NCBI RefSeq assembly: GCF_004786035.1
Contig: NZ_CP035088.1
Location: forward strand, 2,640,001-2,704,000
Direction of reading: 5' to 3'
DNA length: 64,000 nt
DNA from: Pseudomonas viciae
GTDB taxonomy: Bacteria; Pseudomonadota; Gammaproteobacteria; Pseudomonadales; Pseudomonadaceae
Below the pieces are notes generated by a model. The model was given only the letters and a program-made list of their open reading frames with translations. It was not told where the DNA came from and made no database searches. A program made the translations under genes and the position numbers. Each line of letters begins with the position of its first letter. Position 1 is the stretch's first letter. Shown piece by piece: positions 28,246-39,600 of this stretch.

Positions 28246-29856
28246 ATGGCGACAGACGGATCTCTGGCGGGAGCGGTGCCTGCCTCGGTGCCTGGGACAA
28301 AAAACGCAGCGCGCTGGCTGACGCCGACCCTGCAGAGTCTCGCCCTGACCTTGCTGCTGTGTGGCATGGCCCTGGGCGGCTGGTCGCTGTACCTGGGCCT
28401 GCCGCTGGTGATGCTTATCGTCTGGCTGCCGCGCCTGCGTTCTCGCCTGGCCGCCGTGCCTGAACCGGCAGAGGGCGTCGGCAGCTTGGCCGAGCTGACT
28501 CGCGACCTGTCCTACACCACCAGCCATAACGCGTTGTCGGCGGCCGGAGTCGCCTATTCGGTCAAGCAATTGGCCGGCAAGGTCCAGTCGCAACTCGACG
28601 CCGCCGCGCAGATCGTCAGCAATGCCGAATCGATGATCGCCACCGAACAAGCCACCTCACAACTCAGCCAGCAGGCCCTGAGCGCCGCCAGTGAAGCTCA
28701 TCGCAGCAGCGTGGCCGGGCGCAGCGAACTGGTGGAGTCCATCAGCCGTATGCACCAGCTTAGCCAGCGCGCCAACGACAGCCGCGAGTTGATCGAGGCC
28801 TTGAGCGTGCGCAGTGATGAAATCCAACGGGTCAGCCTGGTGATTCAGTCCATCGCCAGCCAGACCAACCTGCTGGCGCTGAACGCGGCCATCGAGGCGG
28901 CACGGGCCGGTGAGCATGGTCGTGGGTTCGCGGTGGTGGCCGATGAAGTACGCGGCCTGGCCGGGCGCACGGCTGCGGCGACCGGCGAAGTGGGGGTGAT
29001 GGTGGCGGACATCCAGCAGCGCACCGCCCAGGTGGTGGAACAGATCCGTCAATTGGCCAGTGACCTGGACAGCGGTGTGCAGCAGGTCGAACACACCGGC
29101 CAGCACCTGGAAAACATTGCCCGGCTCGCGGCGGGTGTGGAAACTCAGGTCAGCGCCATCGCCCAGGGCACCGACACCAATCGTGAGCAACTCGACAGCC
29201 TGTTCCATGCCATCGAGCAGATGCGCGGCGACCTGTCCATCAGCGACCAGCAGACTCAGCGCCTCGCCGAGGCGGCGGTGCAGATGGAAGGCCAGGCCGA
29301 AACCATCAGCGAACGCCTGGCCGAGGTGGGCCTGGACGACTATCACCAACGGGTCTATGACCTGGCACGGGAAGGGGCGAGCCAGATCGCCGCGCAATTC
29401 GAGGCCGATATCGACCAGGGCCGGGTCAGCCTGGAGGATCTGTTCGACCGTAGCTACCAGCCTATCCCCAACACCCAGCCGGCCAAATACCAGACCCGTT
29501 TCGACCGCTACACCGATCAGGTGCTGCCGGCGATCCAGGAGCCATTGCTTGCCCGCCACGAAGGCCTGGTGTTTGCGATTGCCTGCACCCAGCAAGGTTA
29601 TGTGCCGACTCACAACAAGGTCTTCAGCCAGCCGCTGACCGGCGACCCGCAGGTGGACACGCTGAACAACCGCACCAAGCGCAAATTTTCCGATCGCACC
29701 GGGATCCGCTGCGGCAGCCACCAACAGCCGGTGCTGCTCCAGACCTACACCCGCGACACGGGTGAGTTGATGCACGACCTTTCCGTACCGATCATGCTCA
29801 AGGGGCGGCATTGGGGTGGTTTGCGCTTGGGCTACAAACCCGAGAAACCGCGCTAG
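28246..29856 (+). CDS. Methyl-accepting chemotaxis protein with C-terminal sensor-like domain
   Basis: This 536-residue chemoreceptor has only a short N-terminal membrane hairpin (about residues 24-65) and no periplasmic domain between the two segments. The cytoplasmic signalling domain follows (about 130-360), with the conserved tip [21 protein letters not shown] further region of about 170 residues (about 365-536) comes after it and contains [11 protein letters not shown], the block [11 protein letters not shown] and a WGGLRLGY end. This resembles small-molecule sensing Cache-like folds. The sensor is thus expected to be cytoplasmic and C-terminal. I start at the ATG at 28246; GTG at 28237 is an alternative. 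The ligand is unknown. Confidence 0.88.
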   Translation: MATDGSLAGAVPASVPGTKNAARWLTPTLQSLALTLLLCGMALGGWSLYLGLPLVMLIVWLPRLRSRLAAVPEPAEGVGSLAELTRDLSYTTSHNALSAAGVAYSVKQLAGKVQSQLDAAAQIVSNAESMIATEQATSQLSQQALSAASEAHRSSVAGRSELVESISRMHQLSQRANDSRELIEALSVRSDEIQRVSLVIQSIASQTNLLALNAAIEAARAGEHGRGFAVVADEVRGLAGRTAAATGEVGVMVADIQQRTAQVVEQIRQLASDLDSGVQQVEHTGQHLENIARLAAGVETQVSAIAQGTDTNREQLDSLFHAIEQMRGDLSISDQQTQRLAEAAVQMEGQAETISERLAEVGLDDYHQRVYDLAREGASQIAAQFEADIDQGRVSLEDLFDRSYQPIPNTQPAKYQTRFDRYTDQVLPAIQEPLLARHEGLVFAIACTQQGYVPTHNKVFSQPLTGDPQVDTLNNRTKRKFSDRTGIRCGSHQQPVLLQTYTRDTGELMHDLSVPIMLKGRHWGGLRLGYKPEKPR

Positions 29857-29905
29857 GCCTCAACGCCACTGAGTGGCAAAGGCGCTTTTGTGGCGAGGAA
29901 ATTAT

Positions 29906-29994
29906 CTGTGGGAGCAAGGCTTGCCCGCGATGAAGGCGACGCGGTCTCATGAGGGATCGAGGCGCCTGTATCGCGAGCAAGCTTTGCTCCCACC
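29906..29994. repeat. Inverted pair of REP elements, divergent copy
   Basis: Left arm CTGTGGGAGCAAGGCTTGCC and right arm GCGAGCAAGCTTTGCTCCCA form an imperfect stem between the chemoreceptor gene and the convergent DUF2789 gene. Confidence 0.8.
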
Positions 29995-30030
29995 AATCCC
30001 CTAGCCACAGGGGACTCATGGTTCTTGGCG

Positions 30031-30267
30031 CTACTTACCGCCGTGCAGGCGCACGTTCAGTTCGTCTACCAACAGAGCTTCTTCGCCGTCGGCGCGCATC
30101 CATTCCTTGAGCAGGGCTTTCTGGTGTGGTGCCAAGAAATCGGCTTCCACCAGCTTAATCTCCGGCGCCAGCGGGTGCGCCATGATGAAATCGTCGATGG
30201 CTTTGCCGTCCGAGGGCAGGCCTAGTTGGTCGAACAGGGTATTGAGTTCGTAGGATGGCTGTTCCAT
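30031..30267 (-). CDS. DUF2789 family protein
   Basis: This small acidic protein of 78 residues begins MEQPSYELNTLFDQLGLPSD and contains the block FIMAHPLAPEIKLVEADFL. I recognise DUF2789, which has no known function. It is predicted to be cytosolic and mostly helical. A good AAAGGAG ribosome site precedes the ATG. Confidence 0.85.
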   Translation of the reverse strand: MEQPSYELNTLFDQLGLPSDGKAIDDFIMAHPLAPEIKLVEADFLAPHQKALLKEWMRADGEEALLVDELNVRLHGGK

Positions 30268-30354
30268 GGGGGACTCCTTTGAGCGGGCGCCGTCGTGGCG
30301 CCTCGGTGGCTTCCCTCTATCTGAGGCAAGCGCTCGTCAGGAGTTCGATCGGAC

Positions 30355-30585
30355 TCAGGCTTTCAAGGCCCCTTCATCCACCGCGGCCTTCAAGGCCTTG
30401 GCCACTTCCCTGGCGGCCTCGGCAGCGATCTCCGACGTCTTGAACCAGCGGTCCTTTTCCACTTGGTGGCAGCTGACAGCGGTCAGGGGCGGTTTGGCGC
30501 GCATCACGATGACGGCCTGGAACTCGCCTTCAACCTCTCTGGCTTCGCCCCGGATAAAAAATTCGCCGATATCAAATTCCGTCAC
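30355..30585 (-). CDS. Small conserved-looking protein of unknown function
   Basis: This frame encodes 76 residues from a GTG start at 30585 (MTEFDIGEFFIRGEAREVEG), with GAAGG six bases upstream. A TTG in the same frame at 30603 is possible. An N-terminal beta-rich half (FQAVIVMRAKPPL) is followed by an alanine-rich helix (SEIAAEAAREVAKALKAA). I do not recognise a family. It lies in a group of small genes on the minus strand. Confidence 0.6.
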   Translation of the reverse strand: MTEFDIGEFFIRGEAREVEGEFQAVIVMRAKPPLTAVSCHQVEKDRWFKTSEIAAEAAREVAKALKAAVDEGALKA

Positions 30586-30717
30586 GTCGCGCCTTCTCTT
30601 CAAAAGTCATATTGTTGGTGCGCGATCCGTCGATGGGAGACGGTCTTCGCGGGCAGGCAGTATGGCAGCAGTTGCCTGTCGGCGGCTGAGTTAAGTCATG
30701 GACGGGCGTATATGAGC

Positions 30718-30954
30718 TCAGGCACTGCGTTCGAGACGCCTGGCCAGGTAGCAGGCTTCGTTATGATCGGTCCGGAATCCTCTTACGCGTCCCGTCGAAG
30801 TTTCTTCAATATGAAAGAAACACTTGCCGGCCAGGACGACCCGGTAGCGCGGTTGAATCAACGAAACGGGGAGGCAATCGACCCCGTCGAACCTGTCGTG
30901 TGTCTCCACGATGCAGGGGGGGGCTGGTTGGGTCTGGGTTGTGAAAGTGGCCAT
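30718..30954 (-). CDS. Small hypothetical protein, possibly DUF6555
   Basis: This 78-residue protein begins MATFTTQTQPAPPCIVETHD and continues with YRVVLAGKCFFHIEETSTGR and a basic C-terminus (CYLARRLERSA). AAAGGA precedes the ATG. The central part looks like a small beta sheet. It resembles short Pseudomonas proteins of DUF6555, but I am unsure. No function can be given. Confidence 0.6.
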   Translation of the reverse strand: MATFTTQTQPAPPCIVETHDRFDGVDCLPVSLIQPRYRVVLAGKCFFHIEETSTGRVRGFRTDHNEACYLARRLERSA

Positions 30955-31360
30955 GCGAATTCCTTTTCTATGGTTTACCGACGAATTGTCGAGTACTTCG
31001 GGTAGTCTCCACGCCTGCGACTGCTCTAGAATCCGCAGTGCCGTGGGGACGGTTGTGCCTATCTAAAGCAATTTTTTTTGGGCTCGATGTCAGAAAAATG
31101 CTTTTTTAAGTGGGAAATTTCCCTAAAGTTAGTAGTCCGATCTTTTCCGATGCTCAGAGTGGCGTTTTCCTTCAGCCTCTGACGCCTTCCGGGAAAGACG
31201 GCGAGAGCGGCAATCCTTTAGTCTCCTCTCGCTCCGGGACAGGGCGCGCCGTTCACTTCGAATTTCAGTTTCAGGTCCATTGCGACACTACAGTCGGCAC
31301 GGGTTCTCGTGGTCCGTCCTTTTCAGAGGGCGGACCGTTTTCAAAGATGGGGATGTTTCC
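30955..31360. other. Long leader region with a terminator-like hairpin
   Basis: No gene is convincing in this 406-base stretch. An AT-rich part (31060-31135) may hold promoters. A hairpin at 31311-31336 (arms GGTCCGTCC and GGGCGGACC, one G-T pair) followed by GTTTTC ends about 20 bases before the next start codon. Confidence 0.5.
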
Positions 31361-31831
31361 TTGGCAGTAAGTAATCTCGACATGCATGCGTTATTTGTAC
31401 TTGGTGACCTGCGGGCAAAACTGGTCAAACAATTCCAGTCACGTTTCGTCTACATCACCGAGCAGACCGCCGAAGGTATTTATGTCGCCGAAATCGACAC
31501 CGAATCGGCCCTGGTGGTCGATGACAAGCCCAGGCTCGAACTCAAGGTCGGCGATCATTTTCGCGCAGCGGTGTTGCCCAGTCGTGAAGGCGGCAAGTTT
31601 GAAATCAAGTTTCGCGAAATCAAGCTGACGGTCTATGGCCTTGGGGACTACGCGTTCGTCACGACCCCCGCCGGTCACGCGATCCTGTTCAAGGAAGGCC
31701 ATAGCGTGGTGACGGTGTTCGCGGCCAATGAACAGCTGCAGGAAGGCCTGACCAAGACCCTGAAGGCGGTCACCGCCAAAGCCGCCAAGTGGCGCAAGGG
31801 CGAGCTGGTGACGTTCAAGGCCAGCGAGTGA
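31361..31831 (+). CDS. Conserved-looking protein of unknown function
   Basis: This 156-residue protein is soluble and beta-rich. It contains FVYITEQTAEGIYVAEID, DDKPRLELKVGDHFRAAV and an alanine/lysine-rich C-terminal helix. I recognise no family. I prefer a TTG start at 31361, because GGGGA lies about 7 bases upstream; the ATG at 31382 has no ribosome site but remains possible. The hairpin in its leader could control its expression. Confidence 0.6.
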   Translation: MAVSNLDMHALFVLGDLRAKLVKQFQSRFVYITEQTAEGIYVAEIDTESALVVDDKPRLELKVGDHFRAAVLPSREGGKFEIKFREIKLTVYGLGDYAFVTTPAGHAILFKEGHSVVTVFAANEQLQEGLTKTLKAVTAKAAKWRKGELVTFKASE

Positions 31832-32011
31832 GGCAGGCAGCGCCGCTGACCGCCAGGTTCGCTGGGGCTTCGGTCGCCCAGGACCGGTAACGGTTTTAAC
31901 GAAATATCGCTGGAACCTCGGCTACAGTCAGTTGACTGAACTATTCAGAGGCTTGCGTTCGGTTGCGCAGGGCCGTTCAGCTATGGCTGTGTCTGGCACG
32001 AGGTACAACGC

Positions 32012-33022
32012 ATGAAACGAGTTCGACAGTGGTTGGCTGCCTGGGCCACCTTCGCTGTGTTGGTTTCGCCACTCCCGGCGTCAGCCGCTGCAGCGCCGAT
32101 CCACTTCGCTGACTTGAACTGGGAAAGCGGCAGCCTGATCACCGATATCCTGCGGATCATCGTCGAAAAGGGCTATGGGCTTGCGACCGACACATTGCCG
32201 GGTACCACCATTACCCTGGAAACCGCCCTGGCCAATAACGACATACAGGTGATCGGTGAAGAGTGGGCCGGGCGCAGCCCGGTGTGGGTCAAGGCCGAGG
32301 CCGAAGGCAAGGTGATTGCCCTGGGCGATACGGTCAAGGGGGCGACCGAAGGCTGGTGGGTGCCGGAATACGTGATCAAGGGCGACCCGGCCAAGGGCAT
32401 CAAGCCCCTGGCACCGGACCTGCGCAGCGTTGAAGACCTGGCGCGCTACAAGCACGTGTTCAAGGACCCGGAAAGCCCCGACAAGGGGCGCTTCCTCAAC
32501 AGCCCCATCGGCTGGACGTCCGAAGTGGTCAACAAACAGAAACTCAAGGCCTATGGCCTGTCCGGCAGCTATGTGAATTTCCGCAGCGGCTCGGGGGCGG
32601 CGCTGGATGCGGAAATCAGCTCGTCGATCCGCCGGGGCAAGCCGATCCTGTTTTATTACTGGTCGCCCACGCCGTTGCTCGGACGTTTCAAGCTGGTGCA
32701 ACTGCAAGAGCCGCCGTTCGATGCGGAGGCCTGGAAAACCCTGACCGACGCCGACAACCCCAACCCGAAGCCGACCCGTTCACTGGCCTCGAAGTTGTCG
32801 ATTGGCGTCTCCGCGCCGTTCCAGAAGCAATACCCGGACATTGCCGAGTTCTTCAGCAAGGTCGACCTGCCTATCGAACCGTTGAACAAGGCCCTGGCCG
32901 AGATGAGCGAAAAGCACACGCCACCGCGCGAAGCCGCCGAGGCGTTCCTCAAGGCCCATCCACAGGTCTGGCAGGCCTGGTTGCCCAAGGATGTGGCCGA
33001 TAAGGTCTCCGCGGGCCTGTAG
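32012..33022 (+). CDS. Glycine betaine/choline-type ABC transporter binding protein (ProX/OpuAC family)
   Basis: This 336-residue periplasmic protein has a signal peptide of about 27 residues (ending in PASAAAAP). The mature part begins IHFADLNWESGSLITDILR. Family blocks include GTTITLETALANNDIQVIGEEW, PIGWTSEVVNKQKL and PILFYYWSPTPLLGRFKLV, where aromatic residues usually form the quaternary ammonium cage. No permease or ATPase gene is next to it, so it must use a transporter encoded elsewhere. A GAGGT ribosome site precedes the ATG. Confidence 0.85.
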   Translation: MKRVRQWLAAWATFAVLVSPLPASAAAAPIHFADLNWESGSLITDILRIIVEKGYGLATDTLPGTTITLETALANNDIQVIGEEWAGRSPVWVKAEAEGKVIALGDTVKGATEGWWVPEYVIKGDPAKGIKPLAPDLRSVEDLARYKHVFKDPESPDKGRFLNSPIGWTSEVVNKQKLKAYGLSGSYVNFRSGSGAALDAEISSSIRRGKPILFYYWSPTPLLGRFKLVQLQEPPFDAEAWKTLTDADNPNPKPTRSLASKLSIGVSAPFQKQYPDIAEFFSKVDLPIEPLNKALAEMSEKHTPPREAAEAFLKAHPQVWQAWLPKDVADKVSAGL

Positions 33023-33163
33023 GAGGGCTTGGATGCCAGCAGGTTGAACACTTGATCCTGGGCAATGAGTGATTCTCTGGAATCTGGCAATCTGCGCCGG
33101 TCCCAGCGAAATGCCAAATTCCAGCTAGGATGATTGTTCAACCTTTTTCAAGGAGGCTGGCGA

Positions 33164-33601
33164 ATGACGCTTTTATTAGCACGGACGCTGGTCGCAGTGT
33201 TTGCGACCATCAGCTTGATTCATTTGTATTGGGCCCTGGGTGGGCGATGGGCAGCCCTGGCGGTGGTGCCTCAGGTGCCAGTGAAGCAAGGGGGGGCGTT
33301 GCGACCGGCGTTCGACCCCTCGGGCTGGCTGACCTTGTTGGTGGCTCTGGCGCTGCTGATGATTGCGCTGCTGGTGTGCCTACGAGTCGGCCTGCTGGCG
33401 CAGCCGGTCACCCATCGGGCATTGCAATGGCTGATCAGCGCGATCGCCTTGCTGATGTTCGCCCGGGCCATTGGCGAGTCGGAGCTGGTGGGCTTCTTCA
33501 AGGAGGTCAAGGGCTCGACTTTCGCCAGGCTCGACACCTGGGTCTATTCGCCGTTGTGCGTGGTGCTTGGGGCTGGGTTGTTGACGGTGGCGTGGGCTTG
33601 A
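33164..33601 (+). CDS. DUF3995 family membrane protein
   Basis: This 145-residue inner-membrane protein has four hydrophobic segments. The N-terminal block ISLIHLYWALGGRWA is typical of DUF3995, and LLMFARAIGESELVGFFKEVKGSTFARLDTW would lie between the last two helices. AAGGAGG precedes the ATG at 33164. The function is unknown. Confidence 0.83.
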   Translation: MTLLLARTLVAVFATISLIHLYWALGGRWAALAVVPQVPVKQGGALRPAFDPSGWLTLLVALALLMIALLVCLRVGLLAQPVTHRALQWLISAIALLMFARAIGESELVGFFKEVKGSTFARLDTWVYSPLCVVLGAGLLTVAWA

Positions 33602-33622
33602 GTCACTCAGTTACTAGCTAAA

Positions 33623-33654
33623 CAGGGTTGCTACAGGTCTCTGTAACAACCCTG
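33623..33654. terminator. Bidirectional terminator between DUF3995 and the RTX gene
   Basis: CAGGGTTGCTACAG pairs with CTGTAACAACCCTG around a 4-base loop, with one mismatch in the stem. The hairpin lies between two convergent stop codons and marks the left edge of the AT-richer secretion block. Confidence 0.75.
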
Positions 33655-33668
33655 GGTCTTTGTATCTT

Positions 33669-36600
33669 TCATGTAGCAGGGGTGGTCAACCAACTGCTGT
33701 TCACGGTTGCCAGTAAAGACGCATCCGAGATCACACCGGAGGTTTTCGGATCGAATCCAGGATGGCTAGCGCTAAATCCAGCCATGGCTTGAACCAATTG
33801 ATCCACTTGAGCACCCAGCACATAGCCAGAACTACTTCCCCCCAGCGCAATTTTTTCAAGTTTGCTGACGGAAGCGTCGTACCAACCCTGAACGGTGATA
33901 TCGGTATCACTGCCCAGCAATTGGACACGCAGATCATTGCCAGATCGAGCGAACCACAATGATTGTCGAGTTTCATTGTCGATCTGAAGTTCCCCCCGTA
34001 CTCCGCCGATACCATTGACGACAGTGTCATGTCCCTTGCCTCTGGCAGTGACATAACGGTCATAGCCACCACCACCGCTCAGAAGATCGTTACCTGCGCC
34101 ACCTTGAAGACGATTTGCGCCTGCATCGCCGGACAAGATGTCGTCATACGCCGAGCCCAAGACATTCTCAATTCCCGTCAGGCGATCAACCCCACCATAA
34201 CCATTACTCGCGGTACCTTTCGATAGGTCAACAAGGACGCCTGAAGGTGCGCCGTCATAGCTGACGGTATCCACGCCTTCACCGCCGTTCAGCGTGTTTT
34301 TTCCACCTTTACCAGACAGCATATCCGCACCGGCACCACCATTGAGTACGTTGTCCCGGCTGTCACCGCTCAGACGATCGGCGAAGGCACTTCCCGTCAG
34401 GTTTTGCACATGGGTGAATCCGTCGAAATCACGTGGTGTTAGCGAGTCCAGCGATACGTCGATCCCTCGCACCAATTTTGAATAATCCACAGTGCTGACC
34501 CCAAGCAGATTGTCATACAGCGATAGGTTGTTCAGGTTCAGGCCGGTCAACGTGAGCAGTGGCCCCCCTGTCGCATAGGAAACACGTGCCTGTGTGGAGG
34601 CATCTTGGTCAAGATAGGCGGTTGTTAAGCCAGCGCTGAGCAGCAACCTGTCGCCTCCAAGTCCGGCTTGGAAGTTTTTAACTAGGTGACCTTTCGCTCC
34701 AGCGATATCGGTGAACAGTAAAGTGTCACGGCCTGCGCCGCCCGTTAGACCTTGGTTGCTCCCGGCTCCGGAAATTAACAGGCTTCCTGCCGCAGAGGCC
34801 GTCGCTGCAGCATTAGTGCCGGACAGAAACCGAACATCGGTATATCCCAGTATCGAGCCCAGCGCCGTTTTGTAGGTTTGCATGCTGGCATTGGCTGCCG
34901 CATAGGCGTCCTGCGCTGCTGCCTGCGCAAACAGGATTGCAGCTGCCTTGTTCTTATCAGTAGCCGAAGCCCAGTCATAGCGGGTGGTGGTGATGACATC
35001 AACCCAGGTTCCGACGTTAGGATTCAAAACATTGGTCGGAATAAATCGTTTTGTGGTCGTCGTACTGTTAGCCGGCAAGATACTGCCCAAACGATCACGG
35101 TTCCGAGTGATGAGCAAAGAGGCTTCGGATAATCGGGAAAGTGCATCCTGATAAAGGACCACCGTACGCCCCAAACCTTGTTCAAAGGCGCTCGCTGCAG
35201 TCCCGGCCAACTGGGCTGTTGACAGGTTTTTCGTGTCGTTGGCCTTTACCGCTTGCTCCAGTGCCGATTGCCGAGCTGTTGCGCTTGAGGCGACGGCCTG
35301 CCCCGCGGTAACTGCCGTAGAAAGTGAGCTGGTAATAGCGGTCAGGTCTGTGATGGAAGCACCGACCGCGCCAACACCTCGCTCAAGCTTTTCAGCAGGA
35401 GTGGAAGTCGATGACGGTGAAGAAATATCTATCGTTTTTTGAATATAGAAAGCATCGGCGTTCAGGGCCGTTATTCGCTGAAAGCTTGTGACATAGCTTG
35501 GCCGTCCCAATAGCGGGTTTGTAGAGTTCCAATCTCTTGGCGTAGAAACGATATATGTCTGAGCGTCCTGGCTGGTCTGATAGCGGTAGGTGTTCTGATT
35601 CGGGTTCAGGAAAACCGAGGAAACCTGGGCAGCTAAACTGCGGATTGAGGTGATCTTGGTGCTCAGAGCAGTCACCGCCGTCGTCGCTGTGTTGACAGCT
35701 GTGCCAGCCAGCCCCTTGCCTTGAGTGACGCTTCCCGATTCAAAAGTGCGCTTTGTTTCCAAGGCTACGCTGGACACCGAAGGCACCAGGGGGATTTCTA
35801 CCTGAGCGGTGAAATACCCCGCCAATGAGGGGGCTCGGCCCGCAGTACTGGGATTTAGCGGATCGAAGGTGGGATTGGCCTGTTTCCAGGCTTGTTGCGT
35901 CGCAATGGCAAGTTCCACCCCATTGCTGCCCAGCTTGAGACCACTATCCAGTTCGATGGCCGCCAACTTGCGATAGTCCGCGGCAAACCAGTCTTGGACC
36001 GTAACCCGATCATGGCTGCCGAGTACCGTCAGCACCAGATTATTGCCTTCACGCGATAACCAGAGATCGCTGGCCTTGATGCCCGCGCGCAATTTCAAGA
36101 TGGAGCTGGGGCTAGCATTGCCGGAGACGCCGTTGAACACCGTATCCTGACCATCGCCGCGGTCGAAGACAAAAACGTCATTACCACCAGCGCCTTCAAG
36201 GCGATCATTGCCACGGCCACCTGTCAGTACGTTGTTCGTTGAGGAGCCTGTCAGTATGTCGCGCCAGGTAGATCCTGCGAGATTTTCAATGTTGTATAAC
36301 GTGCTGCCGAAGCTGTCCTTACCAGTGGAAAGGTTCGCGATGACGCTACCTGTAGCGTCGGCGTAACTAACTTGATCAACACCGCCACCGCCATCAAGCC
36401 AGTAGCCTTGACCTTTAATTACCAACGTATCGTTTGCGGTACCACCTCTGAGCACCGACGCCCAGTCACCGCCGATCAATGTATCGCCGAGGTTTGAAGC
36501 CGTGATCTCATTGACATGCACTTGGCCGTCGTTGAGTGAGTTACCTTGCAAACTACGTACGCCAGCCTGATTGAAACCGGCAAAGGAGAGGGCGCGAACG

Positions 36601-39600
36601 CCGCTGAAGTTAGCAAATAGGTTGAGGCTTTGGGCTGTGACACCCAACAAATCAACATAGCGTTGCCCGTCGGCTGCGCTAACCCGAAGGCCGCCCTGAA
36701 TACTGGTAATTGCAGCCGCATTTCCCAGTCCCAGAAGCTGAATTTGGTCGCCGGCACTACCGGCTTGGAACCCCTGCAGGGTGACCTGGCCGCTGGCCTG
36801 ACTGAGCAGCACATTGTCGACCTTGCTGTTGAGCACAAATCGCTGTGCTCCCTGGCCTGCCAGGACCAGATTGTAGCCATTGCCCAACGTAACCGTCCCA
36901 CCGCTAACCCCTGTGTAGGCTTTGGCATAACCAGCCGATTGGGCAAAGGCCCCCAAGGACGCATCTACACCGATTTTTAGGTCCCTGAACAATTGCAGCA
37001 CCGCCGTATAAGCAGTGAAGGTGTCCGCTGCAAAACCGGAGTCTTGAGGAGAAAAGAATGTGTAGCCACCAGGCAAATGTCCGGTATAGGACTGATTGAT
37101 CGGAACCAGGTTGTTCAGTCCGCCACGCAGCGCTTCTAACTGCGCAGCATAGGTCGCCCAAGCGCCCACAGTATTCAAATAGGATGTCGCGGCTGCACCC
37201 CATGCCGTTGCGGCTGTCTGAGCTTGGGCCTGAGCCGCGGCGCGACTGTCAGCTGTTGATACCGCGTTGGCCACCTGAGCAGCACTTTGCGCCCGAGCGA
37301 GCGCGCTGGCCCCAGCGTCGACTGCTTGCAAGGTCGAGCGCACCGTCGTGTAGTAGGCGCTGCCCTGTTGCATCAACGTCATGACATCCTTCCCAGCAGT
37401 ATTTCCACGCTGAGTGGCGGGGTTGCTGCCTTCGTAAGTCGTAATGAGCGCCGGATCCTTAGTCTTGATGAGCGGGTTCGCATAACCTTGATAAGTATGT
37501 GAACGTGCGCTCGCCATCCAAGTGCGTAACGCGCTCATTAATCCAGTAAAATTTGGCGCATGAGTCGCTAACGCAGCATCAACCCCTCGTGCCTGACCCG
37601 CCGCCATAGCGGCGAAGCTTTTGGATGCGTACTCGGCAAAAATCAGAGCTCCTGGATTGATGGGCGAGGTCGTGGGGCTGCTGGAGGTCTGCACGCTCAA
37701 GCCGATATCTGCGATGTCCAGGCGCGCCCCGTTGTTGAGTGTGAAACCGGCGGTAGAGTCGATCAGCCCGCCTGCGATCTGTCGGCCATCATGAACCGAT
37801 GTCAAATCAATGGACTTGATGTTCAGGGCCGCCAAAGTTTTTAGCTCGCCGGCGGTCGAAACACCGTTTTGATCAGCGTCCACCCATACATTCAGTGCGT
37901 CAAAATAACTGGTACCAGTAAGCGGATTGATCAGTGCTGTCTCCCGGGAGAACACTGTACTCCCTGACTTCGTCAGCTTAGCCAATGCTTCGAAGCCATT
38001 TTTTCCGGCCGGCCCCGTGCTGCCTGGCACGACAAAAGCTTCGCCAAACCATTCGGCAGCGCTATCGATAACACCGTTGCGGTTTGTATCAAAAACCAGG
38101 ATGCCATTGTCCGCGCCCACCCAACCGACGGGGCGTTTTATCCCATCAGCGTTGAGGTCGAATACCGCGTTACTTTGGGAGGGGGCAACCAGTTTTATTC
38201 CATTGCCGGATAAATCCAGCACTAAAGGTAAACGGTGCAATGGTTGGTTGCCGAAACCCAACACTTGAACATTGAAAATGGAGGCGAGCGGGGTACTCCA
38301 GCGTTGCTGGGCATTATTGATCGCTTGTTGGATCGCCGCCGCCAAGCTATTCGACAACGTCAAGGAAGCGGGGATAGCCCCGCTCAACGCAATCGGTGCC
38401 CAGCGATCAGAAACACCCTCCAATCCCAGGCGCTTTTGCAAATACCTCAAGGATGCCGCATTGTCTGTCCCCGCTGCCACCCCGTCGGCAGCTGTTCCGA
38501 GGGTATCTGTGGTTGCAGCTTGTTTGGCCTGAAGTGCTCCAGCCAGAGCTGAGTCGTTTGCTTGGATGGAAGACTTGGAAATGAACGCAGCCAAGTCCGG
38601 TTCCGCGCCGGTGAACGTAGTGCCGTTTTGTTTCCAAGTGGTCTTGACTGGCACCCCATCAAAACCGTAGGTCTGCTCTACAGTCAATCCGCCGTTGACA
38701 TTTTTCCAAGTGACGATGACACCTTCGCTACTTAAGCGATATGTCGCTGACAAGTCGCCATAGCGATTTAGTACAGAGACGTTTTGTTGGCCTATGGTTA
38801 TTTGAGCTTCTTTGGGAGCATCGATCAGAGTGATCCCTGCAATACTCACTTGAATGCCGTTGCTTCTGTACAAAACAGATGTTGCACTGCCAAACTCGGT
38901 TGATGATAGATTGAGTTTAATGTTTCCGTCTGCGTCTAGCTCAACGTTGCCAATGTTGTCAATTGAGATGTTGGTCATGTCGTCAAGCAGAACGTTAAAA
39001 GCGTTTTTATCAATGATGTCTGATAGGGTCGATAGTTTTATGCCGAAATAACCAAGGGTGGCATCCAAGCCAAGCGGAGTGAACAGACCCTTGTTGGATG
39101 CGTCTATTGTTATTTTTAATAATCCTGACAGCGTGGCTTCATCTACTCTTTCCTGCCAGCGGGAAAAAACTTCAGAGGTATTTGTGAACTGAGCTTGTTT
39201 TGAAAGATATTCTGATTCGTAGTTTTGTCGGCTGACTTCTGTGGCAGTTTCAAGAAATTGAGCGGAGCTACTCAGTCCGCCAGTTCGATTGCCCCACATG
39301 GCCAATTCGGCAACAAATTGCAAATCCAAGCCGTTTCGATCCAAACCACCAGGACCATTTGGGTTCTTGCTGGCGGCGTCTAGGGCAAGATTTACATAGC
39401 GTTCAATAATAGTAAGTTGCTGCTCATCCGCAGCGTCGACTAAGCTGGTATGTGCCGATAACGCTTTGTCCACCATGGCCCGCTCAGTGCTGCTTAGCTG
39501 CAGATTTTGGCTGGCTTTTGAATATAGACTGTCCGCCTGTGCCGAGGTTAGAGCACCCAAACTAACTTCAGCATCCAAGATGTTTCGGAAGGCAGTCCGA

